This document shows positions 1 through 11,573 of a stretch of DNA of 64,000 bases, piece by piece (the first letter of the stretch is position 1; each line of letters starts with the position of its first letter). The translations under genes and the position numbers were made by a program. The notes under the pieces are model-generated. The model did no database searches. It was not told the DNA's origin and worked only from the letters and a program-made list of their open reading frames with translations. The stretch comes from Coffea arabica. Taxonomy: Eukaryota > Streptophyta > Magnoliopsida > Gentianales > Rubiaceae. Location of the stretch: the NCBI RefSeq assembly GCF_036785885.1, contig NC_092320.1:18663557-18727556 (forward strand), given 5' to 3'.

Positions 1-118
1 CAATTCTGCAACTTCTTCTGCATAACATGTCAAATCTATGAAATGACTAGCTAGCCACTAATTTGTTATTTTGTTAGTACTTAACTCAGACCACATTTAT
101 TTTTGGTACATATTTCAG
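1..118 (+). other. 3' part of the BOP intron (partial)
   Basis: AT-rich sequence ending in a pyrimidine-rich stretch and a TTTCAG acceptor at 113-118, directly before the BOP coding exon. BOP genes have one intron between the BTB exon and the ankyrin exon, which fits this position. The open frame extends left to an ATG at 71, but that ATG lies inside the intron and is not the start. Confidence 0.75.
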
Positions 119-1126
119 AAGCAATTGGCCAGCATGGTTGAGAAGGCCTCAATTGAAGATGTCATGAAAGTGTTAATAGCTTCAAGAAAACAAGACATGC
201 ACCAACTCTGGACTACTTGTTCACATTTGGTAGCAAAATCTGGCCTACCACCAGAAGTCCTTGCTAAACACCTTCCCATCGATGTAGTAGCCAAGATTGA
301 AGAGCTCCGCCTCAAAACATCGCTTGTTCGAGGATCTCTGATGCCTCACCACCACCACCACCACAACCATGATATCAGTGCTGCAGCTGAGCTCGAGGGC
401 CAGAAAATTCGCCGAATGAGACGGGCACTCGACTCGTCTGACGTCGAACTTGTCAAGCTTATGGTAATGGGAGAAGGGCTTAATTTGGATGATGCATTGG
501 CCCTACATTATGCAGTTGAGAATTGTAGCCGAGAGGTGGTAAAAGCGTTGCTTGAGCTTGGAGCTGCTGATGTTAACTACCCAGCTGGGCCAGCAGGCAA
601 AACCCCACTTCACATTGCAGCCGAAATGGTGTCCCCAGACATGGTGGCGGTCCTTCTTGACCACCATGCCGACCCAAATGTCCGAACTGTCGATGGGATC
701 ACTCCGTTAGACATCCTTCGAACCCTAACTTCTGATTTTCTATTCAAGGGTTCTGTCCCGGGGCTAACTCATATCGAACCAAACAAGCTCAGGCTTTGTC
801 TGGAGCTAGTTCAATCAGCTGCTATGGTGATCTCTCGGGAGGAAGGCAATGCAAATGCGCCAGCTTCGGCTACAATCTACCCTCCAATGAGCGAGGAGCA
901 TACGAGTAGTAGTAGCAGTGGCAACATGGCCAACTTGAATCTTGATTCGAGAATGGTTTATCTGAATCTTGGTGCAGCTGCATCAGCTGGCCAAATGGGG
1001 TGCAAGATGACTGACGGAGATGAACATCACAGTAGCCACGGTAGCCAAAGAGAAGCTTTGAGTCGCCATGGTTCCCAAGGTGGTTGTGATCCATCGATTT
1101 ATCACCATCATTCTCATGATTATTAG
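119..1126 (+). CDS. BOP: BLADE-ON-PETIOLE-like (NPR5/NPR6-type) transcriptional co-regulator, last exon
   Basis: This is the second and last exon of a BOP1/BOP2-type protein, a nuclear BTB-ankyrin co-regulator that acts with TGA bZIP factors in leaf, petiole, organ-boundary and abscission-zone patterning (family knowledge). The exon opens after the TTTCAG acceptor, reads KQLASMVEKASIEDVMKVLI and stops with TAG at 1124-1126. It covers the helical linker after the BTB domain (KQDMHQLWTTCSHLVAK), the hallmark KIRRMRRALDSSDVELVKLM, ankyrin repeats (DALALHYAVENC, GKTPLHIAAEMVSPDMVAVL, VDGITPLDILRT) and the C-terminal TLTSDFLFKG and NKLRLCLELVQSAA segments. Typical BOP tail features follow: a conserved MVYLNLG and a histidine-rich end. 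A run of six histidines sits near position 350. The BTB/POZ exon lies outside the window, so the protein is partial here. NPR1-type salicylate receptors are less likely because the tail is short and BOP-specific. Confidence 0.95.
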   Translation, partial: KQLASMVEKASIEDVMKVLIASRKQDMHQLWTTCSHLVAKSGLPPEVLAKHLPIDVVAKIEELRLKTSLVRGSLMPHHHHHHNHDISAAAELEGQKIRRMRRALDSSDVELVKLMVMGEGLNLDDALALHYAVENCSREVVKALLELGAADVNYPAGPAGKTPLHIAAEMVSPDMVAVLLDHHADPNVRTVDGITPLDILRTLTSDFLFKGSVPGLTHIEPNKLRLCLELVQSAAMVISREEGNANAPASATIYPPMSEEHTSSSSSGNMANLNLDSRMVYLNLGAAASAGQMGCKMTDGDEHHSSHGSQREALSRHGSQGGCDPSIYHHHSHDY

Positions 1127-4100
1127 TAATTTAGCTTCATCAACTGTCGAGGAAGTGGAAGAACCCTCTCTAGATCTTTCTCTATCTCTCTCTTCCTCTT
1201 CTTTGAACCTATCTTTCTTGATTTATTGGCCAGCCTTCAGAAGTGGGATGGACGGACAAGCACAAAAAGGTTGATCAAAACCCATGAAGATTTATTTTAT
1301 ATTTTGAGTCAACATATAATCTTTTGTCAGTTTTTCGGTCTGCTTTTGTTTAGGTTCTCTATATTAAAAAAAAAAAAACTCTGTTCTCGCTACTTTTACT
1401 CTTCTGTCTTGGTTAATTTTTTTTTTCTTTTTTCTTTTTGGTTTTGGGTTTTTCTATTATTTCTCTGTGGTGGGTTTTTTTTTTTTTAATATTTTCTAGG
1501 TCTTTCCAATGATAAATGATGCGCAGTGCATGTGGTGGCAATTAGGGATGGATGGAATTTTTCTCACCAGATGGGACAAGGAGAATCCAAGTTTTGCTGA
1601 GTGATGGAGAGGACGCAGGTCATCAATCTTTTCAATCCCCGGCCTGTCAACTCCTTTTGTTTTTATTGGTACATCTAATGTCATGGACAATTTTCAATGA
1701 TCTATTAGTTTTACTTTTCTAGTCTCCTCAACCAAGTGCCAACCTCTCATAACACTATAGAATAACTATTAGATGTCGAAGCATATATTCATTATTATTG
1801 CCATTTAGTAATATTTTTATCTACAATTTATATTATGTAAATATAGCACCATAATGAATTGGCTATGTGGTAAAAAGTTAGAAGTATACATATGCACACT
1901 CTGATATGATAAGTTAAACGGATGTTTGATTTCTTGTGGTGGTGGGGCTTTAGTTCATTGAGGGCTTTGTTTGGACATTGGGACATTTAATAATGCAAAT
2001 GAGGGAAATGAGCTGTCTTTCTGCTTTTACTCTTTTTTTCTTTCCCTAATGCCTTCATGGGGGTTGGGAGAAACTTGATTGGCTTTAATTGTGTCTAATT
2101 AGATATTTTTAAAGACATGGGTTGGATTGGGACAAATTGATTGGCTGTCTTGCATGAAGGTAACATTGAATGTGACCACACGACAGCTCAATTTTTTGGT
2201 ATATCTAATGCCGGATTCTTTCCATAATCCTCTTTTTTGTCTCCTCCTCTTTCCTTTTTGAGCTTTCTAACTTATTGAAAAACTTAATAAAGAGATGAAA
2301 CCCTAGGAATTGAACATTCTCTTGCTTAATTTAACCACTAAATTCTGGTTGAGGATAGTTGAAGCTTCTGTACATTTTCTTTTACCCCACCCATTCTCTA
2401 GGCCATTTCTAAGTCCCTAGATAAAGAGCATCGGAAACGGGATTTTCTGTTGGGGGAAAAGGAATAGGGATGGTGGTGGGGGGGCAAGGGTCATGTTCTT
2501 GAACGCTGTGGATTCTTTCATTGGTACAAGTTACAATAAGATACATGGTCTTACTCTTTTGGGTACAAGAATATAGCTACCTTATACTGTGAAGTAGTAC
2601 AAGGAAAATAACTTTGGTTAATTTTCACGGAAATATCAAGAAACAGTCGCTTCTGCGAGTCATTTTGACATTAAAAATTGAGGGAAACAACAATCAAATT
2701 GCAGTATAATATGACATAGCATTTCTCAGATGTGATTTCTAATTATCTTTTTGGCTATAGTATACATCTAATAGTAATTGAATTATCGAGTTCAATAAAG
2801 GAATAATTTGTCGTCGTGATTAGGAGGCAGTATATAATGTAATTGTGGACTCATAACTTAAGATTATAACTAGACCTTCATTAATTTGAGAAATAGCATA
2901 CAGATTAGCATGATTCCAAGTAACATCTCAGAGAGTTGCTCAAAATCCATTCTTGTCTCTCCTTCTTGACAATCATTTATCATCTTTGCAATTCTTGTTG
3001 TCCAGCTTGGGGTCTAAGTATTTAACCCTTGTGCATATATCATCAGTTTCTGTTTTTGTACGGACACCTTTTTCATTGTCTTGTCACGTCCCTTAAAAAC
3101 AAGAAATCCAATAAGTTCTGCCCTTTAAAATGCTTGCTTGTGTTTCTTCCTTGAGGAGTTAATGCGCTTTTTGAACATATAATGCGATGTCCGAATCCCC
3201 CCTTTACCACCCCGAAAGAAAAAGAAGAAAAATGAAAGAAAAACCTATGCGGTTAGCCTGCAGTTTTGTATAATGATGATTGTTAACAATTTTCTTATCA
3301 ACATGAAGAGATGGAATGGAAAAAACTGCGATTTGAGCAGTTACATGACCATGTCATCTACTACAATTTACTAGTATTCTCTATTTGGATTCTGAAGTAA
3401 TCCTTTGGAAACATAAAATGTCATTAGTAATCTCCTCATTCCAATTACAATTTGACATTCTTCTCAAAAGAAATGTACTTATATGAGCAACATGGACTAG
3501 CTTAGATAAAATGTAGTTTTCCCAAACCTGGTCTTTAAGTTAATTGTCGGATAAAACTATCGAAATATGCAGGATTGTCAACTCAAGCCTTGCTTGTCTC
3601 GAAAGAAACATTTGTTGTTTAACCATGGCTTACTTCCCATGCATGATTTGCGGCACTGAACCGTCAATGAATTGCACATTTTAGACCTGCCATATTCTGC
3701 ATAATTATCTTAGATCCATCCTTCATTTGATTAGTTTGCTGGCATTGTGCATATGTTGTTAATTTCATCCTTTGTTTAATTTTTTTGCCCCGCTGAAATC
3801 CAATTTAGGCACTTAAGACTTGTACATTTTGTGGATGCTAAAGGTTGATGTTTGAAGTAGCATTGACCTTCTTCTTCTTCTTCTTGAATTGATGGAAATC
3901 AGTTGTAGATGAAATAATTGTATTAACATTATGTCTTTTTTTCATTTCTTTTCTTAGTTTTAACCCATTTATCTATCGCAGTTGGTTATGTACTGATAGA
4001 CAATTAAAAGCCTTGCAAATTAGAAGTTCTTTGAAACAAGAGATGAAAAAGAGAAACATCAAATCCTTAATTATTTAGGGGTAAGATGGGCAAATAAATG

Positions 4101-5250
4101 GGGAGACAAATTTTTAAGTACATAATTAATATCTGCAGTCATTTAAGATATCTAAATATCTTATTGGTCTTTGTTGTTTTAGAGATGTTTGAAATCAGTT
4201 AGGATCTATGTGCCACTATCGGGTGCCAAATTCAGTGTCGGTCCCATCACGTGATGAGAAAGGAAACTTAAATATACGATACATGACAATTAAAATAAAT
4301 AGAATACTTGACATAAATATAGAAGCGATACTGAATTGTTACTGGAAACTGGTATTGAGTATCTCATGCGATCTGAAATGTATGAAATGTATACATTTCT
4401 CAATTTGAATATAGCATTTAGATGCGATTAGTATCTCTACAGCTTAATTATATTCTCGAATCATAATGGTGGTGAATGCTTTTGTTAGAAGGATCCATGT
4501 AAAGTACAAAATAATTAGGGTTTGCCACTCGTTTTAATTAGAAACGAGGTATAACTTTTTTCAGTTTATCTCTTGATCCTCTTAAATGCAATCCCATTTA
4601 GTTTCTCAAATATGAAATAGAACAAATCAACACAAATAAAAAAAAAAAAGTGGTAGACCCGATAACTATGTCTTGTACTTAGGCATGCAATTTATTTTCT
4701 TTTCAAGTACAATATTTTTATAATTGGTCCTATATTAAGGAGAGAGAGAAGGAAATAGAGATGGATCCAACTAAACCATTGAGAATTTGGGAGGAATTAA
4801 ACGGCCTCCAGAAATGTTCTAAGAAATCCTGGACAGAAAATGTTCCAAGAAATGTTAAAAGTTGAGGATCAAGATAATTACACAGACTTTGATATCTCTT
4901 GCTTGAAACAAAATCTCATAGCCTCTTTTTCCTAACAAAAACCAAAAAATATGGTGCCTTTACTGCTTAAACGAACTGATTTTGAAAAGAAAAGCGGTAG
5001 ATTATGTCTTGGATGCACATGGCGCAAAATCTTGAAGGGGCCTTTTGTCAATCGGAAAAGATCTACAATAGTTGGGAAACAACTGAAGAATGAAAAATTA
5101 TGAAACATGTCTAAATCAATCATGTTTATGAGTTTTACTCTTGTGGAAAAAATTCACAAAAGCCTCGTATATATGCGAGTGGGAAGTCAAGGCAATTTGG
5201 CTTTGAACTCGGTCATGATACCACTTTTCTTAGCAACATTTATAAAGATT
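1127..5250. other. Intergenic DNA downstream of BOP
   Basis: AT-rich DNA with no gene I can support. The first few hundred bases should hold the BOP 3' UTR (a CT-rich tract near 1170-1205 and T-runs at 1410-1490). Short simple repeats occur, such as (CTT)n near 3867-3886. Open frames here are short and show no recognisable domains. Confidence 0.6.
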
Positions 5251-5263
5251 ATAATATTGCCTA

Positions 5264-5452
5264 TTTATTTTTTTTCTGACGGAGTGGGTGTCCGGGTCAA
5301 TGCTTACGAGGTCCGACTAATCCCATTCCAGTTCGGGTCGAAAGGCCCCATTCCCGAGCGCGTTAACAGCGGGACTCAAACTTTAGTTGCCAGGAAGGTC
5401 GCCATATCCTAAAGAGAGAGAGCGGACCGCTCGAGCTATCCCGTGGGGGCTC
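5264..5452 (-). mobile_element. SINE (tRNA-derived, Au-like), minus strand
   Basis: Read on the minus strand this starts with a tRNA-like head: a box A-like TAGCTCGAGCGGT, then a box B-like GTTTGAGTCCC. It ends in the plant Au-SINE-type tail ATTAGTCGG...GACCCGGACACCC and a short A-rich tail (the T-run at 5264-5276 of the + strand). A perfect 13-bp target-site duplication, ATAATATTGCCTA, lies at 5251-5263 and 5453-5465. Length 189 bp. It is transcriptionally a pol III-type unit by descent; whether it is active cannot be told. Confidence 0.85.
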
Positions 5453-5561
5453 ATAATATTGCCTACATGCTAACATCAAAGTATTAGTTTTTGGGGTGTG
5501 CAATTAACGTCAAGTATTTCAAATTTAGGGCAGCAAATTATAGAGTGTCTCTTTGTTAAAT

Positions 5562-5562
<1 letters not shown>

Positions 5563-5605
<43 letters not shown>
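5563..5605. repeat. (CT)n(TA)n compound microsatellite
   Basis: About 24 bases of CT repeats run straight into about 18 bases of TA repeats. Confidence 0.95.
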
Positions 5606-8083
5606 GCAAGGAGGGATGAAATTTAAAAAATAAAAAAGGGGAAGGAGAATTAGAGCTCATGAACTCTAAATCCTAGAATTTCAATTTTAACCATTAGACC
5701 AAGACTTTCTTGATTCCCTCCCCACTGGCTTAGCAGTCTTAAGGAATTTACTAGTGATCATATCTATTATTTTCAGATTTCAGGTTCTCACTTTAATTGT
5801 CACGCTATTGCAAAATCATTTTTCAGGCAGTTACCTTGAATTTGGTTGCTATTAGTATTTGGCCCAACATCCCAACAAATAGAAGTATCTTTATATTACT
5901 GTGAGAAAATAAGTTACTTCGTAACCAAATTAATTTGATATTTACACATTTCCACCAGTTTCTTGCACATCTTTGGAATGTTTTTTCAAGACCAGATGAC
6001 AACTATGTATATATATGTAGTTGACCAAATGCATGACAAGACTGTGTGTGAATATCATTAACCTTATTTTTCTCTAGTGTTCATGATATAAAGTCTTGAG
6101 TATAGTTATCGGTCCCATGACTCCCCACAAATGTAACAGAAAAATTGGTAAAGACCAATTCCAGTAAACGAAACCCCCCAAATTGAAACTGGACGTTGTA
6201 TTGCAAGAGGTTATGCCAAAACGGCTAGAGAATCTATGGCAGGTAATTAACAATGGGCTATTTTATCAACTAAAAAATTTCTGCAGCTGAGAACTATTTA
6301 CCATCTCGGGGAAAGCACAAATGTGAGTTCATCCACATAAAGGATTAGAAAATCTTCAAAATGGAATTTTGAGATGTCGGCCAAGCCATATGTAGCAATA
6401 AGCCTTTTTCTAGTGTATATTTATGGGTTAATCTGTTATGTGTGGAGCCGGTGTCATCTTATTTGCAAATTTTTGACCCTTAGGTATAGGCAATTCAGGG
6501 TGGATAGGAAGGTTAGAATTTCACACTAAACTTATACTCTTTTTTGATATGCTTCTACTGTACCTTCAAGGTCCAAAATAGAAATATGTTATATATATGT
6601 ATATATATATATTGCCAGAAAAATATGCAAATGGTCTTTGGTAGCAGGAGATGCCATAGTGGAAGTCATAGACACACGCTTATATTCGAACTGTTACTAT
6701 TTTTTGATGCAAGATATTTTAGATGGGGTGCAATCTTGTCAGAGTTGGAGGACTGAGGGAAAGAAATATGATTAAGTTTGAGATATTAAGCAAATAATTT
6801 AGTCATAATGTAACTAATAGAAACCACGGCTATGTAACTTTCTTTTAGTTCGTTCTTTTATTGCAAATCAAGGATAATTAGAAGAGTTCACCTGTAAAAA
6901 GCGACCCAACAATATCATAACATTTTTAAACGATGGATACAAATATGGAATTTCCTAAAAGAAAATTCTATGCTGAGCGACTTGAGCTAGAGAAACAAGC
7001 TGATTTACATCCTTGATTTAAGTATGTCCATGTTTGCATTTGTGTCTGTGTCATCTAGGAATGTTATGATTTTTCATCATTTTTTGTAGGTGGACTTGTA
7101 TAAGATTTTTCGAACGAAAAAAATACCCAAAAAAATATATATATACCCAACACTTTCAACATTATGAAATAACCATCTATTTAAAGTATTTTAAGGAGAA
7201 CTTTTGACAACAATGTCTCAACAATCATCAGATCTTCATGGCCTTAGTACCAATGAAAGATGTTCCTTGGTCATCACTTGTGCACAAGTAATTGTAACAA
7301 TTGAATTGAGCAATAATTCCAGTGTCGTCAAGATAGTGATATAAATCTCCTGAACCCTTTACCATATTTAATTTACTTCACAATTCTTGAAGCTCAAAGT
7401 CAAAAGAAACTTTATCAACTTGTTGTATGTCATTAGTCTTATTTTAAACGAAACTTAAAAGGTGAAGTCACTTCTGTTCTTGTTGTGCTCTTTACTGCAG
7501 CCATCGTCCGTACGCTTTTGGGCAAAAGGTGAAAAACAGTAGGATATGATATACCCCAAAAAAAAAAACAAAGAGAGAGAGAGAGAGAGTAAAAAAGGGC
7601 TATGTGATCCTGGCAGAAATTTTCATGGGAAAGTTGGTTGACGTTGTTGCAACTAGAGAAATGGAATCTAGAGTAGGCTTGATTTCCAAGTCATTTCTAT
7701 TAAAATTTTCTCTTGACGTATGTTTTGGATCACAAAGAAATAAGTGGCCAACATATTCTGAAGTGACGGGGCAATGACAAATTCTTAATCTCCTGCTGGT
7801 TGGTTGGCTCAGTAATTTTTGCCAGTTAGATTTGCAAAATCAACTCAGAAAAAGTGAAAAATGAAAAAGACCTTTATAAATTTTTTTTTTATAAGATCTC
7901 GAGTTATGTGAAGATAGAGACAGATAGAATATGGTGAATTAGGACGATCTCTGTTGAGATTTAGTATGATTCTATTACTTTTCCTTTGATTTGCAAGATC
8001 ATACTGATGCCGAACTCCTTGCATAAGTTAATTTTGGGAAGTATACAGAAGAAGATTTAAGTGAACTGTACTTTTATGACTGA
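5606..8083. other. Intergenic DNA, no gene seen
   Basis: AT-rich sequence without a recognisable gene or complete element. Small TA tracts lie near 6590-6612 and 7135-7145 and a GA tract near 7572-7590. Confidence 0.55.
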
Positions 8084-8397
8084 GGGCCTGTTTGGAAGCT
8101 TGGTTTTTTATCAAGTTTGTATAAAACTAGTTTTTTAACAACTTTTACTACAGGAACCCAAAAAACTTATCAAAGTTTTTAACCTACACACTTAAAATAT
8201 CCAAAACACAACAAAAAAAAATTCCCTTCCCCTTTTCTTCTTCTTCCTCCCTCACTACCACCTCTATTGCCGGCTTCGTCACCAATTTCCGGTGCCGGTG
8301 CCGGTCTTTTTTTTTTCCCCATTTTTTTCCCTCTCTCCCTCTTCCTCCCCTGCCATCATCCTCCCTTGTCTTTTTTTTTTCTCTCTTACGTCTGGCG

Positions 8398-8935
8398 CAG
8401 AGGGGGGTGGCACAGAGAGGGGCGGCCAAGGGGGCAGTGGGGGTAGGGGGAAGGGGCGGCCAGGGGGGCAGTGGGGGGAGGGGGAAGGGGCAGAGGGGGG
8501 CTGCGGGGGGGAAGATGGGGGAGAGAGAGGCGGCGGGGGGAGGGGGAAGGGGGCAGGGAGGGGGACGGCGGGAGAGAGAGGGAAGGCGGGAGGAGGGGCA
8601 GAGGGGGGCTGCGGGGGGGAAGGCGGGGGAGAGAGAGGCTGCGGGGGGAGGGGGAATGCGGGGGAGAGAGGGAAGGCGGGGGGAGGGGGAAGGGGCAGAG
8701 GGGGGCTGCGGGGGGGGGGAAGATGGGGGAGAGAGAGGCGGCGGGGGGAGGGGGAAGGCGGCAGGGAGGAGGACAGCAGGGGAGAGAGGGAAGGCGGGGC
8801 GAGGGGCAAAGGGGGGCTGCGGGGGGGAAGGCGGGGGAGAGAGAGGCTGCCGGGGGAGGGGGACGGCGGGACGGCGGGGGAGAGAGGGAAGGCGGGGGGA
8901 GGGGGAAGGGGCAGAGGGGGACGGCGGGAGGTGGA
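8398..8935. repeat. G-rich minisatellite, about four units of 97-111 bp
   Basis: Units each contain GGGGGGCTGCGG, GGGGGAGAGAGAGG and GGGAAGGCGGG blocks. The CTGCGG landmarks fall at about 8501, 8609, 8706 and 8817. The + strand is almost pure purine with dozens of G-runs, so it could form G-quadruplexes. Long open frames in several phases across it are low-complexity artefacts. Confidence 0.9.
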
Positions 8936-8968
8936 GTTGTAGCTGGGGCTGGTGGAGGTAACGGGGAA

Positions 8969-9085
8969 GAAGAAGAAGAAGAAGAAGAAGAAAAAAAAGA
9001 GAGGAAAGAAAAGAAAAAGGAAAGAAAGAAAAAGAAAAAGAAAAAGAAAGGGAAAGAAAAAAAAAGAAAAAAAAAGAAAAAAAAA
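8969..9085. repeat. GAA/AAAG-rich purine tract
   Basis: Runs of GAA pass into AAAAAG and GAAAG repeats directly after the minisatellite and inside the PIF-like element. Confidence 0.9.
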
Positions 9086-9225
9086 GTTTTTCACCTTACA
9101 AAAACTTTTACAAAATTTTTCACCTAACAAAAACTTCTACAAAATTTTTTCAAAAACTTCTACAGTGCACTACAGTAAAGTTTTAGACAAACTCCCAAAA
9201 AACTCAGGTTCCAAACAGGCCCTGA

Positions 9226-10969
9226 GTTAGGTAATAAAGTAAAAAAAAAAATTTATAATAAAGAGTTTTTAAACCATCATGTAAATAAGAGATCTGACTT
9301 TTTACTTTAAAGAAAATAATGATAATAAGTGTACGTACGTAGTAAACTCTACTGGAGTGCCGTGTAATACTACCGAATTGGTGAACTTATTAATGGGAAT
9401 GCTGTGAATTGGTGTAACTGTGCTAAGTAGGCATAGCGAACTTGAATCACCATAGTGATTCACATAATGCATAGATAAAAGGTTATAAGGCAAAGGCAGC
9501 GGGTAAATTTTTAGTTACCGTTGTGCTTAGAGCGAATAGCACAAATGGTTAATAAAATATTTTGTTCTTGTAATGTTGAGAGAAGTTATTAACAGAATTA
9601 TATAGATAAAGAGACTTGGTGAGTTTGGCTTCCTCATCTGCATGACCAACAAGTGGTAGCTCGCAATATTCAGTTTAACTGGTAGAAATATTAGTCAGAT
9701 GATTATAATGTCGTTGATTCAACTCTCAAGCCTTTTGCTTTGTAATGTTTGAAATCTTCTCTTATCGAATAAAGAAAAAAAAAAGAAAGAAGGAGGAGGA
9801 GGAGTAGTAAAACGTCTTACAAAGCAAACAATCATCATAATTTGTGAAGTTATCACAAAAAATATATGTTTTGGGGTAAATTTAATGACAAAAACAAATG
9901 AGTGATTTAAGTGGGAATTTAGTCACTCATTGAGGTTCCCATGTAGCATTCAGTATATACCAGTGATGGCAAGGAAACAGAAAACAAATGTAGATAACTT
10001 ATTTGAACTAATAACGTGGAAGCTTCGAAGATTAGTATATTTGAGACTTCATTAACCCACACTTTCAGTCGTGCATAAAGGGTTTCTCAGCATACGAACC
10101 TACATGAGAGGTAGCAAAATTGGACCGATTTTACTCGTAGGCCATAAATGCAAAAGAAGTAAAGAAATGAGAATGTTTTTCCCTTTTGTTTTTGTTTTAC
10201 TCTTTTGGTGTCTTTTTTCGCTTGCAATCGTCTGTCCCATCTGTTTCGGATAAATTATGTAATCACGTGGTAGTTAAACAAAAACGTAATAGATGGGACA
10301 GAGACAAAATCCGGACAAATGATTTGAAACGGTCTTTTTCCGGCACCTCATCGAGCCAAAAGATGATAAGATATGTTGCTTTTTCTCTTCATCAATTAAA
10401 AGAAGATGTAGACACCAAAAGATATCCAATTGACCCAAAAAAAAAAAAATGGAAAACCGTTTACACAAAAATCGTCTGCAGCCATTGTATCAACATGCAT
10501 GGAAAATTCAACAATCTGTTCATTACTTTATGGAAACAATAACTATAAGAGGGAAAATTAGTATAAAAGGAAGCTTGACTAAGGGTTAAATTGATTCATT
10601 TTGTTTTTAAAATGGCACTTATGGTACTTACATTGTTGTGATTCTTGTGAAGTTAGAAAAGATGGATTCTAATAGCATCACAAACATATATAAAACTTGA
10701 AAATTCTTGTGAAGGGCCTGTAACATTCCCACTTGTCTGTAAAGATTTGGAAAATAAATTATTAAAGAGCATGTTGATTCAATTCATGGCCCGGAAGAAA
10801 AACGCCCAGCAAAGCAAAGTTGGAGGATTCTGAGTTTATTATTATTTTTCTTCTAAGACATTACACGAAACCACACTTGTGGAATACTACAACTACTTAC
10901 AACTAATCCATAATCGATTATAATTTATAACTAAATCTTGTTTTTTTCCTTTTACCTTTCCACCCTCTC
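9226..10969. other. Intergenic DNA, no gene seen
   Basis: AT-rich. A 118-codon open frame near 10186-10542 shows no domain and ordinary AT-rich composition, and I do not call it a gene. Imperfect inverted segments with GTCTGTCCCATCT (about 10231) and AGATGGGACAGAGAC (about 10291) suggest a small MITE relic. Confidence 0.5.
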
Positions 10970-10980
10970 CTCACACCCTT

Positions 10981-11562
10981 TGTTTTAAAACTCGGACCGG
11001 ACCGGCCGGTCGAACCGGGAACCGGCCAGGTAGCCGGTCCGAGTCATATTAAAAAATCGGAAATTTAAAACTCGGTCAAAGCCGGTCAAAAACCGGGTTT
11101 GACCGGAAAAAAACCGATTTTTCCGGTTCAACAGTAATTTTTTTTAAAAAAAAATTCAAACTTTTTAATATTATGTTTTGACCCTCTAAATTGTTAAAAC
11201 TTATTGATATACCTCAAATATTTGATACTTTATAAATATTGTCCTAAAATTTGATGTTATTTTTCAATTAAATTCATAATTTTAATTCTAAACTTGTTAA
11301 TATTTATTAAATAATATAAATTGCTACTTGATTGTTCTAATTTCTTTGTATTTTCTTGTTAAATATATTTGAAACATCAAATATATATGAATATGCCTTT
11401 ATTAATATCAATATATTATTAGATATTATATATATAATATTTTAATTTTTAAATAATTTTTATTTATGACGTCATCCGGTTCGACTCCTATCGACCCCCG
11501 GTCGAACCCATTGACCCCTGACCTCGGCCGAGTTACTATCCGGTCCGGTTCTGAAAACATAG
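10981..11562. mobile_element. Mutator-like MITE with CCGGTCCGG ends
   Basis: An 11-bp direct repeat CTCACACCCTT flanks it at 10970-10980 and 11563-11573. Imperfect inverted ends read TGTTTTAAAACTCGGACCGG on the left and, reversed, TGTTTTCAGAACCGGACCGG on the right (three extra bases, TAG, lie outside the right end). The subterminal parts are dense in CCGG and GGTCGAACC motifs, while the ~400-bp centre is very AT-rich. The 9-11 bp duplication length points to Mutator-type insertion. No coding capacity. Confidence 0.7.
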
Positions 11563-11573
11563 CTCACACCCTT

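Larger units (their letters stand above)
8084..9222. mobile_element. PIF/Harbinger-like non-autonomous element with G-rich minisatellite core
   Basis: Terminal inverted repeats GGGCCTGTTTGG (8084-8095) and CCAAACAGGCCC (9211-9222) are flanked by a 3-bp duplication TGA (8081-8083 and 9223-9225). GGG...TGTTTGG ends with a 3-bp TNN duplication suggest the PIF/Harbinger (Tourist) group, although TTA/TAA is the usual target. The right ~110 bp, with AGTGCACTGTAGAAG, is nearly identical in inverted orientation to the left end of the element at 46412, and the left end resembles that element's right end. The core is a G-rich tandem repeat (about 8398-8935) followed by a GAA-rich tract (about 8969-9085). 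No transposase is present. Confidence 0.8.

Noticed and set aside
71-118. ATG at 71 as the start of the BOP protein
   Set aside because: A clear TTTCAG acceptor at 113-118 and the family alignment show the exon begins at 119; the codons before it are intron.
350-370. Six-histidine run as vector or tag contamination
   Set aside because: His-rich stretches at this place and at the C-terminus are natural in BOP proteins, and the flanking sequence is genomic.
8279-9130. Long open frames (up to 283 codons) on both strands
   Set aside because: They lie in the G-rich minisatellite and purine tract and encode only Gly/Arg/Glu or Pro/Leu/Ser low complexity. Open in several phases at once because stop codons need A/T-rich triplets absent here.
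10186-10542. 118-codon open frame as a gene
   Set aside because: No domain, no splice context, AT-rich composition, and it crosses a probable MITE hairpin.
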